DNA of 64,000 nt from Massilia sp. 9I (GTDB lineage Bacteria > Pseudomonadota > Gammaproteobacteria > Burkholderiales > Burkholderiaceae_D). The number at the start of each line of letters is the position of its first letter. Within the stretch, counting starts at the first letter, position 1. Below the pieces are notes generated by a model. It was given only the letters and a program-made list of their open reading frames with translations. It did not search any database and had not been told where the DNA came from. Positions 28,045-36,974 of the stretch are shown here, in pieces. The translations under genes and the position numbers were made by a program. Location of the stretch: positions 2,767,795-2,831,794 of the forward strand of contig NZ_LR733275.1 of assembly GCF_902506415.1 (NCBI RefSeq), in the 5' to 3' direction.

Positions 28045-29504
28045 CGCAGGCTCTGCAGGGCCTGCGCCAGCGTGGGGTAGCGGAACACGAAACCTTCCCG
28101 CTGCAGGCGCCGTGGCGCCACGCGCTGGCCCTCCAGCAGCAGGTCGGCCTGCTCGCCCAGCGCGATGCGCATCGGCCAGCCAGGTGTCGGCATGAAGCTG
28201 GGGCGGCGCCAGGTGCGCGCGGCGACCCGGCTGAATTCGGACTGCGTCACGCATTCGGGCGCCGTGAAGTTGGTGGCGCCCGTGCCCGGCGCGCCGCTGC
28301 CCAGCGCCTGCTGCCAGCGGTGCGCCATGCCGCGCACGACGTCGTCGACGTGGATCCAGGACAGCCACTGCCTGCCGCTTCCCAGCCTACCGCCCACGCC
28401 CAGCAGGATCGGCAGCAGCATCATCGGCAAGGCGCCGCCCATCCCGAGCACCAGTCCGAAACGCATGCATTCGACCTGCACGCCGTACTGCGCGGCCTCG
28501 CGCGCCGTCTCTTCCCATTCGCGGCACAGGTCGGACATGAAGATCGGCTGCGGCGGCGAGGCTTCGTCGAGCGCCGTCCCGTCGCCGATGCGCTGGATGC
28601 CGTAGTAGCCGATCGCGGAGGCGTTCAACAGCAGGAAGGGCTTGTGCCGCGCCTGCGCGATCCAGCTAGTGAGCTGGCGCGTCAGGCCGATGCGGCTACG
28701 GCGCAGCGCTTCCTTGCGCGCCGCGCTCCAGCGCGGACCGAGGATGCGCGCGCCCGCCAGGTTGACCACCACGTCGACCCGGGTATCCGGTGACAGCGCC
28801 TCCATCGAGTCGATGCAGCGCACCTGGCCGTCGAAGGTCCAGGCGGCCTGCTTCGGCTGCCGGCTCAGGGCGATCACCCCGTGGCCGTCGCGCAGCAGCG
28901 CGCGCACCAGGTTCTGGCCGATGAAGCCGGTGGCGCCCGTGACGAGGACGGTGCGTTTGCAGGTGTCGAAGGACAGGGGCGGTGCGCTATCGCCGTTCTT
29001 GTGGCGGCCGAGGCGCAGCGCGGCGAGCGCATCGCGCAGCCCGGAAAGCCCGACCCCTAGACCGCACGCGACCAGGAACACGCTGAGCCAGCCTTGCGGA
29101 TTCCACACCATGTTCGTCGCCCGGGCAAACCAGTCGGGGAACTGCAGCACCAGCAGCATGATGAAGGCGCCGCCGTTGATGGCCAGGACCGTATGGATGA
29201 CGCGCTCGGTGGCCGGCAACAGGCGGGTGCGGTCTTCGATGACGAAGTCCCACAAGGTCAGCACGATCTCGACCGCGAAGATGGCCAGCAGGAGAATCGC
29301 AAACACGCCGTGCCACTCCCAGCACGCGAGCCCGATGAACAGCAGCGCGTAGATCGAGGCGCGAGTCGCATGGATTGCCAGTTCGCGGCGGGCGGTGGCG
29401 CGCTGCGGCAGCGCTTCGGTGAGCTCGTGGTGGTAAAGGGTGTCGAAGGCGCCGAGGCAGCCCTGCGCCGCCATCAGTTGCAAGGCCACCAGGTGCGTGT
29501 TCAT
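28041..29504 (-). CDS. TIGR01777-family NAD(P)-dependent epimerase/reductase with N-terminal membrane domain
   Basis: A 487-residue fusion. Residues 1-165 hold four hydrophobic helices (about 48-66, 68-88, 103-121, 139-156) like the membrane part seen ahead of some TIGR01777 proteins; residues 184-487 are an extended short-chain dehydrogenase with GATGFIG at 190-196, NLAGARI, and NASAIGYYG carrying the Tyr. The C-terminal LQREGFVFRYPTLAQAL block is typical of TIGR01777 (YfcH/SDR39U1). Its ATG overlaps the stop of the upstream membrane gene, so it is the last gene of a four-gene operon. Confidence 0.85.
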   Translation of the reverse strand: MNTHLVALQLMAAQGCLGAFDTLYHHELTEALPQRATARRELAIHATRASIYALLFIGLACWEWHGVFAILLLAIFAVEIVLTLWDFVIEDRTRLLPATERVIHTVLAINGGAFIMLLVLQFPDWFARATNMVWNPQGWLSVFLVACGLGVGLSGLRDALAALRLGRHKNGDSAPPLSFDTCKRTVLVTGATGFIGQNLVRALLRDGHGVIALSRQPKQAAWTFDGQVRCIDSMEALSPDTRVDVVVNLAGARILGPRWSAARKEALRRSRIGLTRQLTSWIAQARHKPFLLLNASAIGYYGIQRIGDGTALDEASPPQPIFMSDLCREWEETAREAAQYGVQVECMRFGLVLGMGGALPMMLLPILLGVGGRLGSGRQWLSWIHVDDVVRGMAHRWQQALGSGAPGTGATNFTAPECVTQSEFSRVAARTWRRPSFMPTPGWPMRIALGEQADLLLEGQRVAPRRLQREGFVFRYPTLAQALQSLR

Positions 29505-29953
29505 GCCGCCTCCATGGCGGCCTTGTCGCGGCGCCAGAGGTACACGAACGGCGGCACCAGCACCAAGAGCGCGAACAGGTCGATCCACACGTGCGGCCAC
29601 ACCTGGGCGCGCAGCGAAACCAGGATGTCCTGCGGCCCCCAGACCAGCAGCCCTGCCGCCAGCCAGAGCCAGACCTGCGGCTGGCGCAGGCGGTCCGCCA
29701 GGTGGATCAGGGCGATCATGAAGAGCGCCATCAGCTGGACGGTGGGTCCGAACAGCGAAATCCACCAGACCTGCAGGCCGCGCGCTTGTAAAGGGGCACC
29801 CGCCTGCCAGAAGGCGCTCTCGATGCCGCCGTGGTAGGCGCCGAAGACCGGATCGCCGGCGAACCAGGGCAGCAGCGCCCCCACCAGCACGTGTCCCGCC
29901 GCGACCGCGTACAGCCAGCGGATCGTCCAGATTCTTGCCGCATCGTTCCTCAT
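29501..29953 (-). CDS. Four-helix membrane protein of unknown function
   Basis: A 150-residue protein with four hydrophobic segments (about 12-28, 62-82, 92-108, 119-137). I do not recognise the family. It is translated between the DCC1 gene (8 bases upstream) and the TIGR01777 gene (ATGA overlap), so it probably works with them in the membrane. Confidence 0.75.
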   Translation of the reverse strand: MRNDAARIWTIRWLYAVAAGHVLVGALLPWFAGDPVFGAYHGGIESAFWQAGAPLQARGLQVWWISLFGPTVQLMALFMIALIHLADRLRQPQVWLWLAAGLLVWGPQDILVSLRAQVWPHVWIDLFALLVLVPPFVYLWRRDKAAMEAA

Positions 29954-29961
29954 AGTGCCTC

Positions 29962-30375
29962 CTATTTCATGAAGGGATTGCCGACGCTGCAGACACCGTC
30001 CTCGCAGCGCAGCGGCAGGCGCAGGCCGAGGCGGCGCGAGATGGCGTAGCGGTGGCGCGCGAACCAGCGGTAGGCGTGCGAGAGCGCCGGGCGCAGCGCA
30101 CGCACCCGCAGCGGCCACACCATCCATCCGCGTCTGGCCAGGGTGTAGGCGCGCAGCATGCAGTCGATGCCGACCAGGACCTCGCCCTCTGCCGTGAGGC
30201 CGTGCAGCTCGCGGTTGAGGGCCTCCAGGTCGGCGCCCAGCGGCGCCGGATCGAAGCCGGGCTGCCGCATGTCGACGAACGCCAGCTGCCTGGCCGTATC
30301 CCAGTCGTGCAAACGGCGCATGCTGGCGACGCAGAACGGGCAACGCCCGTCGTAATGGAGGGTCAGTGCGCTCAT
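29962..30375 (-). CDS. DCC1-like thiol-disulfide oxidoreductase (DUF393)
   Basis: A 137-residue thioredoxin-like protein with the DUF393 signature YDGRCPFC, giving the redox pair Cys12 and Cys15, and two further cysteines near the C-terminus (LRCEDGVCSVG). It is predicted to be cytoplasmic or membrane-associated. The ATG overlaps the stop of the regulator gene upstream (ATGA). Confidence 0.85.
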   Translation of the reverse strand: MSALTLHYDGRCPFCVASMRRLHDWDTARQLAFVDMRQPGFDPAPLGADLEALNRELHGLTAEGEVLVGIDCMLRAYTLARRGWMVWPLRVRALRPALSHAYRWFARHRYAISRRLGLRLPLRCEDGVCSVGNPFMK

Positions 30376-30911
30376 GGTTTCTCCTTGCCCGCCGGGAGGA
30401 AGCGCGCCACCTTGCCGCCCATCGCGAGCATGCGCTGCAGGGTCTGCGGCGGCAGGTGCTGGTAGTCCTGGAAGGTGGTGCTCAGCATCTCGAGGAACTC
30501 CAGCACGGTCTGCATGCGCGCCAGGGTCGCGGCGTCGAGCTCCGTATCCTCTTCGCCTTCGATGGCGCACTCGCGCAGCACGCTCAGGGTCGGGTCGATC
30601 TCGCGGCGCTTGCGCTCTTCCAGGATGACCCGGAAGATCTCCCACACATCCTGCAGGGCCTGGAAATGGTCGCGCCGGTCGCCCAGTACGTGGGTCACGC
30701 GCACCAGCTTCCAGCTCTGCAGCTCCTTGAGACTGTTGCTGACGTTCGAGCGCGCCACGCCCAGGGTCTCGACGATGTCGTCGGCGGTCAGGGGACGCTC
30801 GGACAGGTAGAGCAGCGCATGGATCTGCGCCACCGTCCGGTTGACGCCCCAGCGGGTTCCCATCTCGCCCCAATGGAGGACGAATTTCTGTGCGGTCGGG
30901 CTGAGGCTCAT
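30372..30911 (-). CDS. GbsR/MarR-like transcriptional regulator
   Basis: A 179-residue winged-helix protein in the GbsR/MarR group (GVNRTVAQIHALLYLSERPLTADDIVETLGVARSNVSNSLKELQSW), with a long helical C-terminal dimer region. It heads the four-gene operon and probably regulates it through the palindrome that ends seven bases before its start codon. The start at 30911 is preferred to an ATG 25 codons earlier, which would place the palindrome inside the coding sequence. Confidence 0.85.
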   Translation of the reverse strand: MSLSPTAQKFVLHWGEMGTRWGVNRTVAQIHALLYLSERPLTADDIVETLGVARSNVSNSLKELQSWKLVRVTHVLGDRRDHFQALQDVWEIFRVILEERKRREIDPTLSVLRECAIEGEEDTELDAATLARMQTVLEFLEMLSTTFQDYQHLPPQTLQRMLAMGGKVARFLPAGKEKP

Positions 30912-30917
30912 GGATTC

Positions 30918-30946
30918 CTTTATTTCTGTGATTACAGAAATTAAAG
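30918..30946. promoter_or_regulatory. Palindromic operator in front of the GbsR-like operon
   Basis: ATTTCTGT and ACAGAAAT are perfect 8-base arms around GATT (30922-30941); allowing one inserted base the symmetry extends to CTTT/AAAG on each side. It is just upstream of the regulator's start, as expected for autoregulation. Confidence 0.6.
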
Positions 30947-31058
30947 AACAAAATGAAGAAAAGAGCAAGCGCGCGTTTGTATCCATGCACGGAGGGTGGC
31001 TGCTCCCGCTGCCCCGGCCTTCGCTATACTGTTGATTTTCGACTTAGACGAGACCGAC

Positions 31059-32036
31059 ATGCCAGACACCGCCGCCCTCTCCTACCGTGACGTCGAACTG
31101 GCCGCCGAGCGCCTGCTTGGGGCCGCGCACCGCACCCCGGTGCTGACCTCGACCACGGCCAACAAACTGTCCGGCGGCACGCTGTTCTTCAAGTGCGAGA
31201 ACTACCAGCGCATGGGCGCCTTCAAGTTCCGCGGCGCCTATAACGCGATCGCAAAGTTCGACAACGCCCAGCGCGCAGCCGGTGTACTCACCTTCTCGTC
31301 GGGCAACCACGCGCAGGCGATCGCGCTGTCAGCCAAGCTGGCCGGCATCAAGTCGGTCATCATCATGCCGCAGGATGCGCCGGCCCTGAAGGTCAAGGCG
31401 ACCAAGGAATACGGCGGCGAAGTCATCACCTACGACCGCTACACCGAAAACCGCGAAGAGATCGCCCGCCGCCTGTCGGAAGAGCGCGGCATGACCCTGA
31501 TTCCGCCCTATGACCACCCGGACGTGATCGCCGGCCAGGGCACCTCGGCCAAGGAATTGTTCGAGGAAGTCGGCGAACTCGACATCCTGATGGTGTGCCT
31601 GGGCGGCGGCGGCCTGCTGGCCGGCTGCGCGCTGGCGGCGCGTGCGCTGGCGCCGAATTGCAAGGTGATCGGCGTCGAGCCGGAAGCGGGCAACGATGGC
31701 CAGCAGTCGCTGCGCAAGGGCGAGATCGTGCACATCGCCGTGCCGAAAACCATCGCCGACGGCGCCATGGTGACCCACATCGGGGAGCACAATTTCGAGG
31801 TGATCCGCCGCAGCGTCGACGACATCGTTACCGTGAGCGACGCCCAGCTGGTGCAGACCATGGCCTTCTTTGCCGAGCGCATGAAGATGATCGTCGAGCC
31901 GACCGGCTGCCTGGCCGCTGCGGCCGCGCTGCACGGCGTGGTCGACGTTAGGGCTAAGCGCGTGGGCATCCTGATCAGCGGCGGCAACGTCGACCTGTCG
32001 CGCTTCGCCGAACTGATGCAGACGCTGGACGCTTGA
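31059..32036 (+). CDS. PLP-dependent threonine/serine (or 3-hydroxyaspartate) ammonia-lyase
   Basis: A 325-residue fold-type II PLP enzyme without a regulatory ACT domain. The PLP lysine is Lys56 in GAFKFRGAYNA; the phosphate loop GGGGLLAG and FSSGNHAQ are present. It belongs with serine racemase-like threonine dehydratases and threo-3-hydroxyaspartate ammonia-lyases, and the substrate cannot be fixed from sequence. The start follows a TATACT -10 at 31025-31030. Its stop overlaps the RidA start (TGATG), and RidA removes the enamine products such enzymes release. Confidence 0.9.
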   Translation: MPDTAALSYRDVELAAERLLGAAHRTPVLTSTTANKLSGGTLFFKCENYQRMGAFKFRGAYNAIAKFDNAQRAAGVLTFSSGNHAQAIALSAKLAGIKSVIIMPQDAPALKVKATKEYGGEVITYDRYTENREEIARRLSEERGMTLIPPYDHPDVIAGQGTSAKELFEEVGELDILMVCLGGGGLLAGCALAARALAPNCKVIGVEPEAGNDGQQSLRKGEIVHIAVPKTIADGAMVTHIGEHNFEVIRRSVDDIVTVSDAQLVQTMAFFAERMKMIVEPTGCLAAAAALHGVVDVRAKRVGILISGGNVDLSRFAELMQTLDA

Positions 32037-32410
32037 TGGAGTTCATCCAGTCACCGGAACTCCCGGCGCCCGCTGGGCACTATTCGCAAGCCGTCGTCAC
32101 GCGCGGCGGCCTGGTCTATGTATCGGGCGTGCTGCCGGCGCGCAACCTGCCTGATGCCTCGTTCGACGCGCAGTGCGCATCGGTGTTCGAGCAATGCGAG
32201 AAGATCCTGCGCGCGGCCGGTTGCGGCTTGAATGACGTGGTGCAATGCACGGCCTACCTTGCCAACGTTGAGTTGTGGCCTGGGTTCAATACCTTCTACG
32301 CCGGCGTGTTCGGCGATCACCGGCCGGCGCGCGCCGTGGTGCCGGTGCCTGCCCTGCACTACGGTTTCCTGCTGGAAGTGCAGCTGGTGGCGGAACGTCC
32401 TAACAGCTGA
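32036..32410 (+). CDS. RidA-family enamine/imine deaminase
   Basis: A 124-residue RidA/YjgF-type trimer subunit (YVSGVLPARN, RAVVPVPAL with the substrate Arg). RidA hydrolyses 2-aminoacrylate and related enamines produced by PLP dehydratases; its translational coupling to the upstream dehydratase gives a direct substrate source. The ATG at 32036 overlaps the upstream stop. Confidence 0.9.
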   Translation: MEFIQSPELPAPAGHYSQAVVTRGGLVYVSGVLPARNLPDASFDAQCASVFEQCEKILRAAGCGLNDVVQCTAYLANVELWPGFNTFYAGVFGDHRPARAVVPVPALHYGFLLEVQLVAERPNS

Positions 32411-32505
32411 GAGATTCCTGTGCGCAGGCCGCGCACAGGTGAGGCAGCGAACAGAAGCGTGTAAGACCGACACGGACAATGGAGGCTCCAGAAAAGGAGT
32501 CGACC

Positions 32506-32886
32506 ATGAAGCGTCACCTCTCTCTCAGCATTCTTGTGGCGGCATTGGCCGCAGCGAGCGCCTCTGCCTTCGCTGGTTCGGACATCGTCAAATGCATCGA
32601 CGGCGCCGGCCGTGTCACCCTGACCGACCAGCCCTGCGACGGCGGCGCGGCCACGGTGCGCCTGGCGAGCAGCCCGGCGGACGAAGGCATCACCCGCGCC
32701 GAGCCGTATCCGCTCGCCGTCGAACATGCCGTGCTGCCGCCTGCTCCCGCACAGCGTCGTCACCTGCTGCCGCGCGTCAAGGCCAAGCCGATGATGCGCG
32801 ACGTCGCCACGCTCAAGGCGGCGCGCGCGCAATTCCTGTTGCTGGATGCCGGATCGAAACAGACTACCCTGGCGACGCTGGATTAA
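32506..32886 (+). CDS. Exported DUF4124-like protein
   Basis: A 126-residue protein with signal peptide MKRHLSLSILVAALAAASASA and a short DUF4124-like motif (DIVKCIDGAGRVTLTDQPC) with two cysteines. The rest is low in recognisable features. AAGGAG at 32494-32499 sets the start. A 9-base-pair hairpin between this and RidA (32417-32439) has no U-tract. Confidence 0.75.
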   Translation: MKRHLSLSILVAALAAASASAFAGSDIVKCIDGAGRVTLTDQPCDGGAATVRLASSPADEGITRAEPYPLAVEHAVLPPAPAQRRHLLPRVKAKPMMRDVATLKAARAQFLLLDAGSKQTTLATLD

Positions 32887-32899
32887 AACCCTGCCGCGC

Positions 32900-35848
32900 T
32901 CAATGCAAGTCGTGCATCCTGGTCACGCTTGCCAGATGCCGCTTTGATGGCGACTCCAGCTCGCGCAGTACTTCCAGCACGTCCGGGTGCGTGATGAAGT
33001 CCGCTGCCGAGCGCGCCTGCAGCAGGCGCTCCGGCGGCTGCGAGCGCGCCACCGCCCATCCCTGCACGTAATCCACGCCGATCTCCGCCAGCGTCTGCAC
33101 CGTGGCGGCGTCTTCCGCCCATTCCGCAATGGTCTTCATGCCCAGGTTGCCCGCCAGGCTGACGATGGCTTCCACGATGGCCACGTTGGCCGGGTGCGCG
33201 TTGATGTTGACGATGAAGTTGCCGTCGATCTTCAGCACGTCAGCCGGCAGTTCCTTCAGGTAGGAGAACGAGGTATAGCCCGCGCCGAAATCGTCCAGCG
33301 CCACCTTCACACCGAAGCTGCGCACCTGGTCGATGAAGCGGCGTGTGTTGTCGAGGTCGTGCAGGGCCACGCTCTCGGTGATCTCCAGGCACAGGCGGCT
33401 CGCCACGTGCACGTAGCGGCCCAGGATGTCGAAGGTGTCCTGCACGAAGCGCTCGTCGTTGAGCGAGGCGCCTGACAGGTTCATGCAGACGAAGCGGGTA
33501 TTGCACAGCTGCTCAGTGTGCTCGGCGATCCAGGCCAGGGTCGTGTTCATCACCCAGCGGTCGATCACGCTCGCGCGGCCGCTTTTCTCGGCGGCGGCGA
33601 TCACGGCGCCGGCCGGCACGATGCGGCCATCCGGCTCGCGCATGCGCAACAGCACTTCGAAGTTCAGCGATTCGCGCGGGCTGCTCAGGGACATGATCGG
33701 CTGCATCTCGAGCAGCAGGCACTCGGTGGCGTTCGGACTGGACAGGCGCGCCACCATGTCCAGCTCGGCCGCGCGCTGGCGGAAGGCCTCGGCGCCGCGC
33801 TCGTACACCACCAGGCCTTCGCCCTGCCCCGTCTTGGCTTCGCGGCAGGCGCGGTCGGCGGTCGAGACCGCATCCTTCATGGCGATGCCCGGCGCCACTT
33901 CGATCAGGCCGACCGAGCCGCGCACGTGGAAGGCCTTGTCGCCCACCCGGTACGGCGTGTTGCCGAGGCGGTCGACGATGCCGCGGCAGATGATGGAGGC
34001 CAGCGGGATCGCCGTCTCCGGCATCAGGACCACGAATTCATCGCCGCCCACGCGGCCGATCTGCTGGCCGCCGGCCAGCATGGTCGCCATCCGTTCGCAC
34101 ACCTGCTTGAGCACTTCGTCGCCGGCGGCGTGGCCGAACAGGTCGTTGATCAGCTTGAAGCGGTCGAGGTCCACGTAAGCCAGCGCCATTGGCTTGCCCG
34201 CAGCCAGGCCGGCGGCGGCCAACGCGAACTCGTGCTCGATGCCGCGGCGGTTGAAGACCTTGGTCAGCGGGTCGTTGTTGGCCATGAACTGCAGCTGCTC
34301 GGTGGCCTTGTGCTTTTCGGTGGTGTCCTGCAGCACGCCTTCGATGCGCGAACGCGCCAGCGTGGCGCTGACCAGGAAGCGCTGGGTGCCGTCGCGGCTG
34401 GTGAGTTCCATCTCGGCCTCGGCCTTGGCGTGCACCTGCTCGTGCAGCGCGGTCCAGGTGCTCTCGGTGAAGAACTGGCGCCAGGCGGTACGGCCCGGCA
34501 CGAAGCTGACGATGCCCAGCATCTTCTGCAGCGCCGGGTTGACGCTCAGGAAGTGGCCGTACATGTCGAGCGTGAACAGCCCCACCGGCATCGCCTGGTA
34601 AGCGTGCTCCAGCTGCTGCTGGGCTTCCTCGCGCTGCACGGTCTCGACCCGCATCTGCTCGGCCACGGCCAGCGCCGCCAGCAGGCTCGATGCGAGCGCG
34701 GCGGTGACGCTGTTGATCACGCCCAGCAGTTCGCGCATGCCCAGCGCGGCCGAGGCGACTTCGGCAATGGTGGCCAGGAAGCTGACCGCGAACGAAGCCG
34801 CGAACCAGGACGCGACCCGGTTGCGTGACTCCGCAATAATCTTGAACAGGCCCACCGTCATCACCGAGAAGCAGCACACGGTAATGCCCCACAGCAGCGG
34901 CAGGTAGACGCCATAAGGCAGCAGGATGGCGGCAGCCAGCATCGGCATGCACAGCCACTGCATGATGCGGAAAGGCAGGACGTAGCGCAGCGCCGCGATA
35001 TTTTCCTTCAGCAGCGACTGGTACAGGGTGAGCGTCGCGATGCCGTACAGGGTGATGCCTACCGAGCGGCTCAGCAGCAGCCAGTCGGACGGGATGGTCT
35101 GGCCCAGCCACTGGATGTCCCAGCCGGCCGACAGCGCGGCCACGCGCAGGTTCAGCACCAGCCAGCCGGCGAACAGCACATAGCGCGGCTGGCGGTTGAT
35201 CGCGGCGGTGATCAGGATGAACAGGGCCAGCACCACCATGCCGCCGTCGAGCAGGCCCGACTTGCGGTGGTACTGCTCGACCGACAGGGCGTACTGGTCG
35301 GCCGGCCATTGCAGCACAGACAGGCGGGCCGGACCGGCGAAGCGCGCGCGGCACAGCAGTTCCGAGGGGAGCGGCCCCATCTTCAGGGCGAAGCCGGCTT
35401 TCGAACCTTCGATGGAGCCGGTACCGGCGCCACGCGTGGCGGAGCCCAGCGGCGCCAGGCTGCCGGCGTCCCAGCAGGCGAGGTCGATCGCGTGGCGCGA
35501 GGGGAATTCGACTACCTGGCTGCCGGCGCGCGGCATCGGTTCGAAGGCGAACCAGACCGGGGCTTCGGACAGGTGGGTGTCGTGGCTGGTGACCAGGCTG
35601 GCGCCGCGCGCACGCGCCAGCGCGGCGCCGGGGCTCAAGTCGGCTTCCTGCTGGACCGTGACGTGCATCGAGAGCGGGACGTCGCCGACCGTGCGGTACT
35701 GGTCGTGCCAGAAAATCAATGCGATCAGGGAAACCAGGCCGATCCCGAGCGGGATCAGGTAATACGAGAACAACTTCAACACCCGCTCCACCACCGCATG
35801 CGCGGTGGCCGGAAGCGAAGAACGGCTTTGTGGTGTCGGGATGGGCAT
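32900..35848 (-). CDS. Membrane PAS-GGDEF-EAL cyclic-di-GMP protein
   Basis: A 982-residue protein: helix at about 30-48, periplasmic domain (to about 200), seven-helix membrane region (about 205-395), PAS (about 410-520), GGDEF near 590 and EAL from about 700. The cyclase motif RVGGDEF is intact but the inhibitory RxxD is replaced (AGGQ). In the EAL domain the motif reads FEVLLR, DDFG and its downstream Lys are present, and the usual EGVE is EWAE; these are mild changes, so phosphodiesterase activity is possible. Both activities are inferred from residues only. Confidence 0.9.
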   Translation of the reverse strand: MPIPTPQSRSSLPATAHAVVERVLKLFSYYLIPLGIGLVSLIALIFWHDQYRTVGDVPLSMHVTVQQEADLSPGAALARARGASLVTSHDTHLSEAPVWFAFEPMPRAGSQVVEFPSRHAIDLACWDAGSLAPLGSATRGAGTGSIEGSKAGFALKMGPLPSELLCRARFAGPARLSVLQWPADQYALSVEQYHRKSGLLDGGMVVLALFILITAAINRQPRYVLFAGWLVLNLRVAALSAGWDIQWLGQTIPSDWLLLSRSVGITLYGIATLTLYQSLLKENIAALRYVLPFRIMQWLCMPMLAAAILLPYGVYLPLLWGITVCCFSVMTVGLFKIIAESRNRVASWFAASFAVSFLATIAEVASAALGMRELLGVINSVTAALASSLLAALAVAEQMRVETVQREEAQQQLEHAYQAMPVGLFTLDMYGHFLSVNPALQKMLGIVSFVPGRTAWRQFFTESTWTALHEQVHAKAEAEMELTSRDGTQRFLVSATLARSRIEGVLQDTTEKHKATEQLQFMANNDPLTKVFNRRGIEHEFALAAAGLAAGKPMALAYVDLDRFKLINDLFGHAAGDEVLKQVCERMATMLAGGQQIGRVGGDEFVVLMPETAIPLASIICRGIVDRLGNTPYRVGDKAFHVRGSVGLIEVAPGIAMKDAVSTADRACREAKTGQGEGLVVYERGAEAFRQRAAELDMVARLSSPNATECLLLEMQPIMSLSSPRESLNFEVLLRMREPDGRIVPAGAVIAAAEKSGRASVIDRWVMNTTLAWIAEHTEQLCNTRFVCMNLSGASLNDERFVQDTFDILGRYVHVASRLCLEITESVALHDLDNTRRFIDQVRSFGVKVALDDFGAGYTSFSYLKELPADVLKIDGNFIVNINAHPANVAIVEAIVSLAGNLGMKTIAEWAEDAATVQTLAEIGVDYVQGWAVARSQPPERLLQARSAADFITHPDVLEVLRELESPSKRHLASVTRMHDLH

Positions 35849-35946
35849 AAGCTGGATCGATGCGGTCGAAAGCCATTGCCGAAGCCGGCAATGGCATCAA
35901 AGCGCAAGGATACAGCTTTAAAGTGATGCCGTCATGCAATATCTAG

Positions 35947-36735
35947 TCAGGCGGCGGCGAATTCGCGTGCCTGCAACGTCAGATTCGTCAGTGGCTTGAC
36001 ATGCAGCGGTTTGGCCAGCAATGGCGGGCGGGCCGGGCCCACGTCGATGTCCGGATGCTGCGTATTGAAAAAGAAATTGAATAGCGGATGGCGCGCGTCG
36101 CGGTAGCGCTGCTCGAAGCTGGCGATCTCGAAGGCCATCACGCGGTGCGGGATGTTGCCGACGTGGCGCAGCGGCACCGCGCCCTGCTCCGGGAACACGT
36201 CGGAAAACAGCAGCTGCTCGTACTGGCGGTCGACCGGCGGCCGGCCCGTGGCCACCGAGTAATCGATGGCATTGTCTTCGCAGTACATGAAGCAGGCCTT
36301 GATCAAGGCCAGCTTGACCACGCGGCCGACGCGGCCTTCGTCGATGCCGAGACGGGTCGCTTCCACCAGGCGGCGGCCCTGCAGCCAGTCCGGCAGGACG
36401 ACCGACTCTTCGACGCCCAGCGGACGGTAGAGGTTGGTGCGGATGCGGGTGCTGCCGATCGGCGTGCCGTCGAGCTTGGACTCGGCGAGCAGCACGATGG
36501 TGTCGTCCTCGTAGTCGGCCGCTTCGGGCAAGGCCAGCGAGCGGGCGAATTCCGGCACATGGCGGGCATAGGCCGCGTGGCGAATCTTGATTGCTTTCAT
36601 CAGGTCCGCCTCGGTTTCCACCCGGCGAATGGTGAAAGGCAGGCGCTCGATGGCGCGGGCGGCGGCGCGCGCTTCGCGCTCGGCGCGGGCCGAATCGCTG
36701 GCGAGGCTGGAAACGACTGGGTCGAAGAGCGACAT
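35947..36735 (-). CDS. FeeM-like N-acyl amino acid synthase (GNAT fold)
   Basis: A 262-residue protein whose central region (IRHAAYARHVPE, ADYEDDTIVLLAE, GTPIGSTRIRTNLYRPLGVEESVVLPD, VEATRLGI, VKLALIKACF) matches FeeM-type N-acyl amino acid synthases, relatives of acyl-homoserine lactone synthases. These join an acyl group from acyl-ACP to an amino acid such as tyrosine. No acyl carrier or export gene is adjacent. Confidence is moderate because the acyl donor pocket cannot be read from sequence. Confidence 0.7.
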   Translation of the reverse strand: MSLFDPVVSSLASDSARAEREARAAARAIERLPFTIRRVETEADLMKAIKIRHAAYARHVPEFARSLALPEAADYEDDTIVLLAESKLDGTPIGSTRIRTNLYRPLGVEESVVLPDWLQGRRLVEATRLGIDEGRVGRVVKLALIKACFMYCEDNAIDYSVATGRPPVDRQYEQLLFSDVFPEQGAVPLRHVGNIPHRVMAFEIASFEQRYRDARHPLFNFFFNTQHPDIDVGPARPPLLAKPLHVKPLTNLTLQAREFAAA

Positions 36736-36974
36736 GATGAACTCCGGATTGGATTATGAAACAGAACTTGCCTGAATCAAATTATCAATCCACTCATCAA
36801 TAATCTAACTGCTGAGCTGAAGTACTTTTCCCCTTCTCTTTTTCCTACAACGCCTGCCAGAATATTCCTACATCACCGCACGGTCGTGCTTAACAATCTG
36901 TTTACATTCTGGTCGAGCGCTGTCACCGAGCTGTCATACCAACCAGAAGATCCGGCTGGACCAGTAACCAGCTT
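36736..36974. other. Intergenic region between the FeeM-like and phzF genes
   Basis: About 240 bases, clearly richer in A+T than the flanks. It must hold the promoter of the FeeM-like gene on the minus strand. I see no coding frame, convincing operator or terminator. Confidence 0.5.

Noticed and set aside
32417..32439. CCTGTGCGC/GCGCACAGG hairpin after RidA as a terminator
   Set aside because: The stem is perfect but is followed by TGAGGC, with no U-run.
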